Origin: DATAES01 sp963721305
Lineage (GTDB): Bacteria; Actinomycetota; Acidimicrobiia; Acidimicrobiales; JACDCH01
Assembly: GCA_963721305.1 (NCBI GenBank)
Contig: CAVRIR010000005.1
Location: 186,001 to 250,000, forward strand
DNA: 64,000 nt
Reading direction: 5' to 3'
Shown here: in pieces, positions 52,592 to 61,341 of the stretch
Layout: each line of letters starts with the position of its first letter
How positions within the stretch are numbered: the stretch's first letter is position 1
Translations under genes and position numbers: made by a program
The notes under the pieces: generated by a model
What the model was told of the DNA's origin: nothing
Database searches by the model: none
The model's input: only the letters and a program-made list of their open reading frames with translations

Positions 52592-53200
52592 ATGAGCCTT
52601 TCTTTCGCCGTCACCTGGGACTACCGCTGCCCCTTCGCCCGCAACATCCATGAGCACCTGGTCAACGCCCAGGAAGGGGGGGCGGACTGGGATCTGCGCT
52701 ACGCGCCGTTCTCGCTCGGTCAGGTGCACGTCGCCGAGGGCGAGGTCGACGTGTGGGACGAGCCCGAGAAGGACACCGGCCTCGTCGCCCTGCAAGCCGG
52801 CGTCATCGTGCGGGACCGTTTCCCCGACCAGTTCCTGAAGGTGCATCGCGCCCTGTTCGCCGCTCGCCACGACGAGGGGTTGAAGCTCCAGGAGCCCGAC
52901 GTGGTGCGCAACGCGCTCACGGCGAACGGGGTCGACGCCGACGAGGTCTTCGCCGCCATCAGCGACGGCACGGCCCTCAAGCAGGTGCGGGCCGAGCACG
53001 AGGCCGTCGTCGCCAGCCACAGCGTCTGGGGAGTCCCCACGTTCATCTCGGGCGACGAGGCGGTGTTCGTCCGCATCATGGATCGGGCGCCCGAAGGCAC
53101 CGACAGGGGCCTCTCGCGCGACACCATCGAGCGGGTCGTGAACCTGCTCGACTCGTGGCCGAACCTCAACGAGTTCAAGCACACCTCGATCCGCCGTTAG
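52592..53200 (+). CDS. DsbA-family thioredoxin-fold protein with CPFA active-site loop
   Basis: 202 residues. A strong ribosome-binding site (GGAGG, 52583-52587) precedes the ATG at 52592. The thioredoxin fold starts SLSFAVTWDYRCPFARNIHE; the active-site loop is C-P-F-A, keeping only the first Cys of CxxC. The cis-Pro loop is GVPTFISGD. Relatives include mycothiol/glutathione-type isomerases and DsbA-like proteins with one Cys, which use a thiol cofactor rather than forming disulfides. No signal peptide, so cytoplasmic. It lies 15 bp after the nuclease/PAP2 gene. Confidence 0.9.
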   Translation: MSLSFAVTWDYRCPFARNIHEHLVNAQEGGADWDLRYAPFSLGQVHVAEGEVDVWDEPEKDTGLVALQAGVIVRDRFPDQFLKVHRALFAARHDEGLKLQEPDVVRNALTANGVDADEVFAAISDGTALKQVRAEHEAVVASHSVWGVPTFISGDEAVFVRIMDRAPEGTDRGLSRDTIERVVNLLDSWPNLNEFKHTSIRR

Positions 53201-53233
53201 CAACCAACACCCGAGGGGACTTAGTTTCCCGTG

Positions 53234-54646
53234 ATGGCGACCAGCCGTCCTGTACTCGGTGATCGACGCATGAGCGACGTCGAGGCGCTCATGTGGAACC
53301 TCGAGAAGGATCCCTACCTCGCGTCGACGTTCGCGAACGTCACGGTCCTCGACCAGCCACCGGACCCGAGCCGCCTCCGCGCCCGCCTCGCCCATGCCGT
53401 GGATGTCGTGCCCCGGCTGCACCACCGCGTCGCGCCGGCGCTCGGACGACTCGCTCCGCCGGAATGGCAGGACGATCCGGACTTCGATCTCGACTTCCAC
53501 ATCCGCCACATCGCGCTGCCCGAGCCGGCCACCGAGCGGACGCTCTACGACCTCGCTGCAGTGCTTGCCGCCGCGCCGCTCGATCGCACCCGTCCGTTGT
53601 GGGAGTTCACGATCATCGACGGCCTCGAAGGCGGACGCGCCGCGCTGCTGCAGAAGATCCATCACACCGTGACGGACGGCGAAGGCGGCGTCCGGATGTC
53701 GGCGGAGTTCATCGACTTCAGCCGCGAAGGGCAGCCGGACGCGACGCCAGAACCGAAGGTGGCGACGGAGCCGGCACCCGAACCGGCGCAGAACCTCTTC
53801 GCGACCGCGGCTGAGACCGCCTCACACAACCTGAGGCGCGGGCTCGGCGCTGGCCGACGGGCCGCCGAAGGGGCGTTCGAGCTGGTTCGTCATCCTGAGC
53901 GCATTCCCGGGCTCGGCGTCGACGCGGTGGCATCAATGCAGTCGCTCGCCCGCCAGATGGCGGTGACCGACCACGCGCATTCCCCGTTGTGGACCGAACG
54001 CTCGCTGCGCCGGCACTTCGACGTCCTGCGCATCCAGCTCGACGAGACGAAGCGGGCGTCGAAGGCGCTCGGCGGAAGCGTCAACGATCTCTTCGTCGCC
54101 GGCGCCGCGGGTGGCGCCGGCGCCTACCACCGCGCCAGCGGCATCGACGTCGACGAGCTGCGAATCTCGATGCCGGTGTCGACGCGTAGCGATCGCTCGA
54201 TGGGCGGCAACGCGTTCACGCCGGCGCGTCTGCTCGTGCCCGTCGCCATCGAGGATCCGATCGAACGGTTCACCGCGATCCGCGACCGGCTCACGGTGAC
54301 GAAGGGTGAGCGCGCGCTGACGATGGCGAGTTCGTTCGCCGGCCTCGTGAACGGGTTGCCGACGTCGGTACTCGTGCGCTTCGCGCGCCAACAGACGCAG
54401 ACAGTCGACTTCGCGACATCGAACGTGCGCGGCGCGCCGTTCGATCTGTACGTCGCGGGTGCGAAGATCCTCGGCAACTATCCGATGGGTCCGACAGGCG
54501 GCACCGCGTTCAACCTGACCGTGCTGTCGTCCGGCGGTTCACTCGACATGGGTCTCAACGTCGATGCCGCGGCCATCGAAGATCCGGATCTGTTGCGCCG
54601 TTGCCTCGAGGAGTCGTACGCGGAGCTACTGGCAGCCGGTACCTGA
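53234..54646 (+). CDS. Wax ester synthase/diacylglycerol acyltransferase (WS/DGAT)
   Basis: 470 residues from the ATG at 53234 (GTG 53231 also possible). N-terminal MSDVEALMWNLEKDPYLAST. The acyltransferase motif is KIHHTVTDGEGG (HHxxxDG). Further on NDLFVAGAAGGAGAYHRASG, then VSTRSDRSMGGNAFTPARLL, and the C-terminal DUF1298 part with TSNVRGAPFDLYVAG and FNLTVLSSGGSLDMGLNVD. It makes triacylglycerol or wax esters from acyl-CoA at the membrane surface for carbon storage, fitting the many acyl-CoA genes around. Confidence 0.94.
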   Translation: MATSRPVLGDRRMSDVEALMWNLEKDPYLASTFANVTVLDQPPDPSRLRARLAHAVDVVPRLHHRVAPALGRLAPPEWQDDPDFDLDFHIRHIALPEPATERTLYDLAAVLAAAPLDRTRPLWEFTIIDGLEGGRAALLQKIHHTVTDGEGGVRMSAEFIDFSREGQPDATPEPKVATEPAPEPAQNLFATAAETASHNLRRGLGAGRRAAEGAFELVRHPERIPGLGVDAVASMQSLARQMAVTDHAHSPLWTERSLRRHFDVLRIQLDETKRASKALGGSVNDLFVAGAAGGAGAYHRASGIDVDELRISMPVSTRSDRSMGGNAFTPARLLVPVAIEDPIERFTAIRDRLTVTKGERALTMASSFAGLVNGLPTSVLVRFARQQTQTVDFATSNVRGAPFDLYVAGAKILGNYPMGPTGGTAFNLTVLSSGGSLDMGLNVDAAAIEDPDLLRRCLEESYAELLAAGT

Positions 54647-54662
54647 CGCGCGTGCGCGCCGG

Positions 54663-54830
54663 TTAGTTCGCGGCCGGCTCGCGGGGCGCGCTGAGAAGCG
54701 TGCGGACGTCGAGAAGCAGGTCGGCGACCTCGTCGGTGGATACCAGCTCACGGTGGAGCATCTCGCCCAACCCGCGATCGATGATCGCTAGGGCTTCGGT
54801 GATCACATCGAGTTCTCGGGTCTCGGTCAT
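54663..54830 (-). CDS. Small helical protein of unknown function, 55 aa
   Basis: From the ATG at 54830 with GGAGAG a few bases upstream. Sequence pattern is amphipathic helical: ELDVITEALAIIDRGLGEML, then STDEVADLLLDVRTLLS, ending PREPAAN. No motif identified; it resembles small regulatory or chaperone-like helical hairpins. It is convergent with the WS/DGAT gene. The longer frame up to 54923 has no family-like sequence. Confidence 0.55.
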   Translation of the reverse strand: MTETRELDVITEALAIIDRGLGEMLHRELVSTDEVADLLLDVRTLLSAPREPAAN

Positions 54831-55012
54831 GCCCTCTCTCCAACAAGCCCGGCCGCTCATGCTTCCCGGTCGATGGTCACATGATGGCAGAGCAGTTCTG
54901 TACCTGTGCGCCACCCTACCCATCGACGGTGGCGACCAAGCGCTCTCTGGTCCTGCAACTGGGTAGGAACCTGAAACCGGCGCCCTGATGCAGGGTTAGC
55001 GTCTCGCGCCCG

Positions 55013-56030
55013 ATGAGCCCTGCTTCCCGCCCGAACGCCTACGGCGTCACCTACGCCAGCCTCATGGGCCTCGGTCCTCCGCTGGCGCCCAAGGTCGCCG
55101 CCCGCGCCGCTGAGCTGGGCTATCAGCAGTTCTGGACCGCGGAGACAACCGGTCCCGAAGCGTTCTCGATCCTCGCCGCCGCAGGTGCCGCCGCGCCCGA
55201 CCTCGGGCTCGGCACCGGAGTACTCGCCCTGCAGCTCCGGACCCCCATGGTCGTGGCGATGGCCGGGGCGACCTTGCAGTCGCTGCATCCGGAGGCCGAC
55301 ATCGTCCTCGGGGTGGGCATCTCCTCCCCGGTGGTCACCGAGCGCTGGCACGGCGTGCCGTACGGCAACCGGCCACTCGCTCGCACCCGCGAGTACGTGA
55401 CCCTCCTGAAGGAGTGCCTCACCGGCGAGAGCGTCACCTTCAAGGGCGACTTCTACGAGTGCAGCCGCTTCCGGCTCGGCGTCCGGCTCGGCGACCGCCG
55501 GCCGAAGGTCGTGATCGGCGCACTGAATCCCGGGATGCTGCGCCTCGCCGGCGAAGTGGCTGACGGCGTGCTGCTCAACTACCTCCCCGCGTCACATGTC
55601 GCGTGGTCGGTCGAGCAAGTGCGCGCGGGCGAGGCGAAGGCCGGCCGGGAAGCGGGATCGACCACGATCTACGCGTACGTCCACCTCGGCGTGGCCAAGC
55701 GCGAGGACGGCATCGAAGCTGCCGCGCCGCGATCTGTTCTCGTACGCGGTCGTCGATGCGTACGCGCGCAACTTCGAGCGCGCGGGTTTCGGCGACGACG
55801 TCGCGGCCGTCCGCGAGCGCCACGGCGCAGGCGATCGAGAAGGCGCGCTCGCTGCGGTCAGTGACGTGTTCGTCGACGGCATCGACATCATGGGCGATGC
55901 CGACCACGTGCACACGAGCATGCGGGCTTACGTCGACGCCGGCGTCGACGTGCCGATCCTCATGCCGCTGCCGTGGGGGCCGGACCGCTGGGCCGTGATC
56001 GACGAGACCATCCGCGCCGCGATCGGTTGA
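55013..56030 (+). CDS. LLM-class F420-dependent oxidoreductase, frameshift near 55722
   Basis: About 338 residues after correction. First frame from the ATG at 55013: VTYASLMGLGPPLAPKVAAR, LGYQQFWTAETTGPEAFS, LGLGTGVLALQLRTPMVVAM, HPEADIVLGVGIS and RPLARTREYVTLLKECLTGE, GALNPGMLRLAGEVADGVLL. After the +1 shift: RRDLFSYAVVDAYARNFERA, then VPILMPLPWGPDRWAVIDE. The junction is gctgCCgcg; removing one C gives IEAARRDLFSY. Belongs to the F420/FMN bacterial luciferase-like superfamily; substrate unknown. An SDR follows 16 bp downstream. Confidence 0.9.
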
Positions 56031-56046
56031 GGCTACGTTCCGAACT

Positions 56047-56838
56047 GTGGAGCTGAGGGACAAGGTCGTCGTCGTCACCGGAGGAGCGAACGGGATCGGG
56101 CGCGCGCTGTGCCGGCGCTTCGCGGCCGAGCGTCCGCATGGGCTGGTGATCGTGGATCGCGACGCAGACGGGGTGCAGGCCGTGGCGAACGAGCTCGGCG
56201 AGACCGCGTTCGGCATCACCGCCGACGTGAGCGTCGAAGCCGACATCGTCAACGTGGTCGAGCGAACGGAAGAACGCTTCGGCCCCATCGACCTGTTCTG
56301 TTCGAACGCCGGCATCGGTGGTGGTGGCGGCATCGAGGCACTCGACGAGGTGTGGCAGTCGATCTGGGAGATCAACGTGATGGCGCACGTGTACGCGGCG
56401 CGTGCGGTGCTGCCATCGATGCTGGCGCGAGGTGAGGGTTACCTGCTCAACACCGCGTCGGCCGCGGGCCTGTTGATGAATGTCGGCAACGCGTCGTACA
56501 CGGTGACGAAGCACGCGGCCGTCGGCTTCGCGGAGTGGCTGGCAGTGACCTATGGCGACCGCGGCATCAAGGTCATGTGCCTCTGCCCACAGGGCGTCCG
56601 CACGAACATGCTGCTCGGCTCGCCCGGTGATCCGTCGACCGAGGTCGTGCTCGCGCAGGGCGCGATGGAGCCCGAGCAGCTCGCGGAGTCGGTGGTCGAA
56701 GGTCTGCGGTCCGAGCACTTCCTCGTCCTCCCCCACCCCGAAGTGTCCGAGTACGTGCGACGCAAGGCGGAGGATCCTGACCGCTGGCTCGCAGGGATGC
56801 GCCGTCTTCAACGACGCATCAACGAGTCGCTGGCGTGA
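56047..56838 (+). CDS. Short-chain dehydrogenase/reductase
   Basis: 263 residues from GTG 56047. Motifs: VVTGGANGIGRALCRRFA, VIVDRDADGVQAV, CSNAGIGGGGGIEAL, NTASAAGLLMNVGNASYTVT with Tyr, K of TKHAAVGF, and CLCPQGVRTNM. It belongs to the classical SDRs with a long C-terminal helix. Probably acts with the upstream LLM enzyme on the same substrate (alcohol/ketone). The next small frame starts inside its stop (GTGA). Confidence 0.92.
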   Translation: MELRDKVVVVTGGANGIGRALCRRFAAERPHGLVIVDRDADGVQAVANELGETAFGITADVSVEADIVNVVERTEERFGPIDLFCSNAGIGGGGGIEALDEVWQSIWEINVMAHVYAARAVLPSMLARGEGYLLNTASAAGLLMNVGNASYTVTKHAAVGFAEWLAVTYGDRGIKVMCLCPQGVRTNMLLGSPGDPSTEVVLAQGAMEPEQLAESVVEGLRSEHFLVLPHPEVSEYVRRKAEDPDRWLAGMRRLQRRINESLA

Positions 56839-57002
56839 GGCGCGTCGGTCAGGGAAGCGTGCAGACTGATCAGGCCAACGCCCGCCGCCAACCGCTATGC
56901 GACGACCTCGACCGCCGGCACACGAGAGAAGCGATCGGCAACGTCGCGGGACCGATCATCGGGGGCGGTGCGGGCGACGGCGGTGGCGGCGGCGGCTGGT
57001 AG
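56835..57002 (+). CDS. Possible small Gly-rich protein, 55 aa
   Basis: GTG 56835 overlaps the SDR stop (GTGA); an alternative GTG is 56859. The frame ends with TAG at 57000-57002, and the next gene's GTG is the following base. The body is polar (ANARRQPLCDDLDRRHTREA) and the C terminus is IGNVAGPIIGGGAGDGGGGG ending in GW. The perfect junctions on both sides favour a real coupled gene, but no family is recognised and the Gly run could be chance in GC-rich DNA. Confidence 0.4.
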   Translation: MRRVGQGSVQTDQANARRQPLCDDLDRRHTREAIGNVAGPIIGGGAGDGGGGGGW

Positions 57003-58067
57003 GTGGACGACCAGACCCGCGAGATCTACGAGAGCAACGCGCCGAAGTGGGCGAGCGTGCGCAAGCCGAACCGAACCGAGCTCGCACGCGAGCTGGCCGC
57101 TCGCTCAGCGGGCCCCAGCGTCGACCTCGGCTGCGGACCGGGATGGCATGCCGGCCTGCTGTCGCCCCCGGTCGTCGCGCTCGACGGCGCGTACGCGATG
57201 TTGCAGTTGGCGCGGGTGAATGCACCGGGCGCGAGCCTCGTCCAGGCGGATCTCGAGTGTCTTCCGTTCCGCCGCGACGCCTTCGCCACGGCGTGGGCTC
57301 GCAACAGCTACGTGCACCTCACGCGGACCCACGTACCCCTCGCGCTGGCCGACCTGCACCGGTCGCTGCGCGTCGGCGCGCAGGCAATGGTCCTCGTGTT
57401 CTTGGGCGACGACGAGGGGCGGGCCGTGTTCGAGCGCAACGACTTCCCCGGACGGTTCTTCTCGCGATGGAACCTCGAGCACGTGCTCGGGATCGTGACG
57501 GGGGCGGGCTTCGACGTCGACGGGTACGAGGTGCAGGGCCAAGCGGACGGCGACTTGCACCTTCGGTTGACGCGCGCCCGGACGCTGCCGGATCTCGTCG
57601 CGCCCGACATGCGCCTGCTCGTGTGCGGGCTGAATCCGTCCCTCTACGCGGCCGATGCTGCCATCGGTTTCGCGCGCCCCGGCAACCGGTTCTGGCCCGC
57701 GGCTCTGTCCGCAGGGATCGTTTCGCGCGATCGCGATCCGCTTCACGCGCTGCGCACGCACGGGATCGGGTTCACGGACCTCGTCAAGCGGGCGACCGTC
57801 GGCGCGGACGAACTGACCCGCGACGAGTACCGGCGCGGCTACGAACGCGTCGAGCAACTCGTGGAGTGGCTCCAGCCCAGCGCCGTCGTGTTCGTCGGGC
57901 TCGCAGGATGGCGTGCCGCGGTCGACCGGCGAGCAGTCGCCGGTGTGCAGCCGGCGCTCATCGGCGGACGTCCGGCGTACGTGATGCCATCAACGAGCGG
58001 GCTCAACGCGCGGGTACCGATGGCCGACCTCGCCGATCACCTGCGCGCGGCGGCTTCGCTGTCCTGA
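57003..58067 (+). CDS. SAM-dependent methyltransferase fused to MUG/TDG-type uracil-DNA glycosylase
   Basis: 354 residues from GTG 57003. Residues 1-190: class I methyltransferase, SAM motif SVDLGCGPGWHAGLL, LDGAYAMLQLARVNAPG, ADLECLPFRRDAFATAWARN and a C-terminal strand. Residues 200-354: mismatch-specific DNA glycosylase, LLVCGLNPSLYAADAAIGFA, RPGNRFWPAALSAG, HGIGFTDLVKRATVGADELT, and MPSTSGLNAR. The catalytic Asn of GLNPS is present. MUG removes uracil or thymine from G mismatches. The fusion lets the methyltransferase and base excision share one polypeptide; the methyl acceptor is unknown. Confidence 0.9.
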   Translation: MDDQTREIYESNAPKWASVRKPNRTELARELAARSAGPSVDLGCGPGWHAGLLSPPVVALDGAYAMLQLARVNAPGASLVQADLECLPFRRDAFATAWARNSYVHLTRTHVPLALADLHRSLRVGAQAMVLVFLGDDEGRAVFERNDFPGRFFSRWNLEHVLGIVTGAGFDVDGYEVQGQADGDLHLRLTRARTLPDLVAPDMRLLVCGLNPSLYAADAAIGFARPGNRFWPAALSAGIVSRDRDPLHALRTHGIGFTDLVKRATVGADELTRDEYRRGYERVEQLVEWLQPSAVVFVGLAGWRAAVDRRAVAGVQPALIGGRPAYVMPSTSGLNARVPMADLADHLRAAASLS

Positions 58068-58252
58068 TTCGCCCTGCGAATCAGGACAAGCGCCGACGAT
58101 CGGCGCAGCCGTGCGGTCAGCATCGAACCGCGATGCCCGCACCAGCACACCCAGTGGAGCTCGACGCCGGACGTGGTACTGCGCACAGACTCGACGCGAC
58201 GCTCGGACAACAGCACCTCGCGACCGTGCCGTGGGCAGTGCACCGTGAACAT
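58037..58252 (-). CDS. Small conserved zinc-ribbon-like protein
   Basis: 71 residues from the ATG at 58252: MFTVHCPRHGREVLLSERRV, GVELHWVCWCGHRGSML. The HCPRH and CWCGH knuckles suggest a zinc ribbon (Cys/His pairs). I recognise the pattern as a small conserved actinobacterial protein of unknown function. The C-terminal part overlaps the end of the convergent methyltransferase-glycosylase gene by 31 bp and includes the hairpin at 58061. An alternative would be a shorter protein ending before the overlap, but no stop supports that. Confidence 0.7.
   Translation of the reverse strand: MFTVHCPRHGREVLLSERRVESVRSTTSGVELHWVCWCGHRGSMLTARLRRSSALVLIRRANQDSEAAARR
58061..58087. terminator. Hairpin at the end of the methyltransferase-glycosylase gene
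   Basis: Perfect 11-bp arms GTCCTGATTCG and CGAATCAGGAC with loop CCCTG. The glycosylase stop (TGA, 58065-58067) lies in the left arm. It is followed by a second short palindrome (GCGCCGACGATCGGCGC). It lies between, and overlaps, two convergent genes, so it may act on both transcripts. No T tract. Confidence 0.55.
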
Positions 58253-58334
58253 GACCCCATCCTCCGTCTCGTCGGCTCGGGCACGCCAGTGGCAGATATG
58301 TAGCCCATCGAATGATTTCTGCCATACTGCCGGC

Positions 58335-59355
58335 GTGCCTGCGAAGAGAACGCCGCGCCGGCCTCGAAGTGTGAGATCGGAGACGCGAGATCGTCATCAG
58401 GTGGCGGCGGTGCTCGTCGACGGTGTGTCGCCATTCGAGTTCGCGGTGATCTGCGAGGTGTTCGGGTTCGACAGACCCGAGGTCATCGATCCATGGCCGT
58501 ACGACCTCACGCTGTGCTCCCCCGGAGGTAAGGCCGTACGGACGAGCATGGGTTTCGCCATCGACGGCGTCCAGCCGCTTTCCGCCGCCGACAACGCGGA
58601 CACGATCGTCGTGCCCGCGTGCCACGCCGATGGCGACAACCCTCCTCCGCCCGACGTGATCGCGCTGTTGCAGCGCGCGCACGCTCGCGGCGCTCGTTTG
58701 CTGAGCGTCTGCTCTGGTGCATTTGCACTCGCGCACGCAGGATTGCTCGACGGTCGGCGAGCCACAACGCACTGGATGCACACCGAGCGGCTTGCCGCGG
58801 CGTTCCCGGCGATCGACGTCGATCCGAACGTGTTGTACGTCGACGACGGCCAGATCCTCACGTCGGCCGGCACTGCCGCAGGCATCGATCTGTGTCTGCA
58901 CGTGCTGCGAACGGACCATGGCGCCGCCGTCGCCAACGCCGTCGCTCGACAGATGGTGGTTGCACCGCACCGCGATGGCGGCCAGGCGCAGTTCGTCCGG
59001 CAGTCGATGCCGATGGAGGCCGAGAGCGATGGCCTCGCCGCGACGCTCGATTGGGCCGTCGTGCATCTCGACCAACCACTCACGGTCGAGCTGCTCGCCG
59101 CGAGAGGCGATGATGAGCCCGCGTACGTTCGCGCGGCGGTTCCGCGCCGCGACGGGCACCACACCGTTGCAGTGGTTGTTGCGCCTACGCATCCTGCACG
59201 CGCAACGGCTGCTCGAAACGACCGACCTTCCGATCGAAGTCGTTGCCGAGCGATGCGGCTTCGGTTCCGCGACGGTTCTGCGCACGCACTTCCGACGACT
59301 CGTCAACACGTCGCCGCTCGGCTACCGACGCACCTTCCACGAGCAGGCGTCGTGA
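58335..59355 (+). CDS. DJ-1/PfpI-AraC transcriptional regulator (FtrA-like), frameshift near 59098
   Basis: About 339 residues after correction; start GTG 58335 or 58371. The N-terminal glutamine-amidotransferase-like domain: QVAAVLVDGVSPFEFAVICE, VFGFDRPEVIDPWPY, the elbow LLSVCSGAFALAHAG, RRATTHWMHTERLA, and ILTSAGTAAGIDLCLHVLR. The AraC helix-turn-helix pair is in the +1 frame after 59098: SPRTFARRFRAATGTTPLQW, LETTDLPIEVVAERCGFGS. The junction gcCGcg carries one extra C (ctcGCCGCG for ctcGCGCG). AraC proteins with this domain usually respond to metabolites. Its stop overlaps the thioesterase start (GTGA). Confidence 0.9.
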
Positions 59356-60155
59356 AGTTCTCAGAGCTGACAGCAGTCACGCGTACGACGACCGACGCGT
59401 TCGACGTGAACATCGAACCGTCGTCGTTCATCGTGCGCGGGCCGAACGGTGGCTATCTCGCGGCGGTCTTGTTGCGGGCGATGACGATGCGGGTCGGTGA
59501 CCTCGGCGACGATCCTGTTCGTCCCGTTCGATCGCTCACCGTGCACTACGCGCGGGCGCCGGTCGCGGGCCCCGCGACCATCACGACCGAGCTCGTGCGC
59601 GTCGGCCGCTCGCTCGTCACATGCAGCGCCCGCCTCGAACAGGACGGAAGACCGGCACTCGCAGCACTCGGCGCGTTCTCACCGGCATGGTCCGCGGTCG
59701 AGTGGCAGCATGATCCGCCACCTCCGGTCCCGCCGCCCGACGCGGTCGGCCTACCCGTTCGCGATCGTGCCCCGCTGCCCTTCACCGACTACTGGGACCC
59801 CCGGTTCGCGCTCGGTTCCGCGCCGGGCGAGAAGGCCGATCGAGCGGAGACCGGCGGCTGGATGCGCCTCGCAGAGCCGGAACCGGTCGACGCGATGGTG
59901 ATCGCCGCGATGACCGATGCGTGGTTCCCCGCCGTGTTCGCGTTGGTCGACACACCGGTCCCGACCGTCGATCTCACGATCCACTTCCGAGTTGCGTTCC
60001 CGTATGCCGCCCTCGGACCAGACGACTTCGCGCTGGTGCGTTTCGTGAGCCGCAGCGCGGCCGACGGCTTCGTCGAGGAGGACGGGCAGCTCTGGGCACC
60101 CGACGGCACGCTCGTGGCGCACAGCCGGCAGTTGGCGATCCTGCTACCGGGCTGA
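59352..60155 (+). CDS. Acyl-CoA thioesterase (double hot-dog, TesB-like family)
   Basis: 267 residues from GTG 59352. VKFSELTAVTRTTTDAFDVN, the helix VRGPNGGYLAAVLLRAMTMR and SLTVHYARAPVAGPATITTE are the first hot-dog domain; WDPRFALGSAPGEKADRAET, MTDAWFPAVFALVDTPVPTV and the end SRQLAILLPG the second. It hydrolyses acyl-CoA to free acid. It is translationally coupled to the DJ-1/AraC regulator and ends 12 bp inside the convergent MFS gene. Confidence 0.9.
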   Translation: MKFSELTAVTRTTTDAFDVNIEPSSFIVRGPNGGYLAAVLLRAMTMRVGDLGDDPVRPVRSLTVHYARAPVAGPATITTELVRVGRSLVTCSARLEQDGRPALAALGAFSPAWSAVEWQHDPPPPVPPPDAVGLPVRDRAPLPFTDYWDPRFALGSAPGEKADRAETGGWMRLAEPEPVDAMVIAAMTDAWFPAVFALVDTPVPTVDLTIHFRVAFPYAALGPDDFALVRFVSRSAADGFVEEDGQLWAPDGTLVAHSRQLAILLPG

Positions 60156-61296
60156 CACCTCGACGGGGCGGGGCGCTCGCACACGGATCACCGCTCCGGC
60201 AAGTGCGACCGCGGCGAGCACGCCGATGCCCCAACGCAGTCCGGCGCCGTCGGCGAGCCATCCCACGAGCGGCGGCCCGGCGAGGAAGCCGATGTACCCG
60301 CACGCGCTGAGACCGCCGACGACGAGTCCGGGACGCGCACTGCCGCGGCTCGCATAGGCGAGCAGCAGCGGCCAGTAGACGGACACGCCGACGGCCGCGG
60401 CGCCGAGCCCGATCGCGGCGGGCGCACCGTTGTGGGCGGATGCCTCGACGAACAAGCCGGCGGCGGCCAAGGCCAGGCCCCACTGCGCGCCGCGGAGGTC
60501 ACCGAGGTGTGCGGTCGTCCATCCGAGCGTGCAACGGGCGATGGTCGCGAGCGTCTGACCGGCGACGTAGGCGAAGGCGCCCGCCACGACGGCGAGCCCG
60601 AGGTTGGCGCGCAGGAAGAGCACGCCCCACGTCCCAGTCCCACCTTCGACGAACGCGCCCATGGTGAAGACGATCGCCAGCGTCGCGAGTCCGGCTCGCC
60701 GCAGCGCCACGACCCCCTCTCGCAACGTGTAGTGCTCGCCCCCCTCGCCCGCGGGCAGTTCGGTGACGCGGCACCAACCGGCCAGTGCGAGCGCGACGAC
60801 CGCGAGGGCACCCCAGACGGCGCGGAAGCTGACGCCGCGATCGAGCAGCACACCGGCGACGGCCGCGCCGGTGAGCGCGCCGCCGTTGAACAGCGCGTGC
60901 AGTCGCAACAAGCGGGTCGAGTCAGTGCCGAGCGCAGCCGTGCCCGCGACGTTCATCACGACGTCGACGAAGCCGCCGGCGGCGACGGCGCCGAGGAACA
61001 GGATGCAGAACGCCCACGTGTTGGTCGTGGCCGCCAGTGCGGCGAGCAGCGCGCCCCACGACGACGAGCGCGCGAGGCAGCAACGTGCGGGTGCCGTAGC
61101 GCTCCGCGAGAACGCCGCCGGTCCCGTTGGCGGCGACTCCTCCGACCACGGTGGCCAGTAGCAGCAGACCGAGCTGCGCGTCGCTGAAGCCGAGGAAGCG
61201 CTGCACGTCGAGTGCGACCACGGCCCACGTTCCCCAGAAGAAGCCGAATCCGAAGAACGTCGCTCGAACCGGCCGCACGACCACCCACTCTCGCAC
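60144..61296 (-). CDS. MFS transporter, frameshift near 61055
   Basis: About 383 residues after correction, 11-12 membrane segments. Frame 1 from the ATG at 61296: VRATFFGFGFFWGTWAVVAL, FLGFSDAQLGLLLLATVVGG, GVLAERYGTRTLLP. After the +1 shift at the coding-strand GGGG (61054-61057): ALLAALAATTNTWAFCILFL, GAVAAGGFVDVVMNVAG, FNGGALTGAAVAGVLLDRGV and on to GLSACGYIGFLAGPPLVGWL. Removing one G joins ALVVVG to ALLAALAA. Looks like the FucP/BioC-like or sugar-cation MFS type; substrate unknown. Confidence 0.9.
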
Positions 61297-61341
61297 ACGC
61301 GCCCCCAGCGATCGCCGGCGTTGGGGCCCCAGAGCGGGCGG

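Noticed and set aside
50627..53665. Very long open frame (about 1000 codons) on the minus strand opposite the nuclease/PAP2, DsbA and WS/DGAT genes
   Set aside because: Its translation is Arg/Val/His-rich with no motif, while the plus strand carries three clear families; it is an antisense effect of GC-rich codons.
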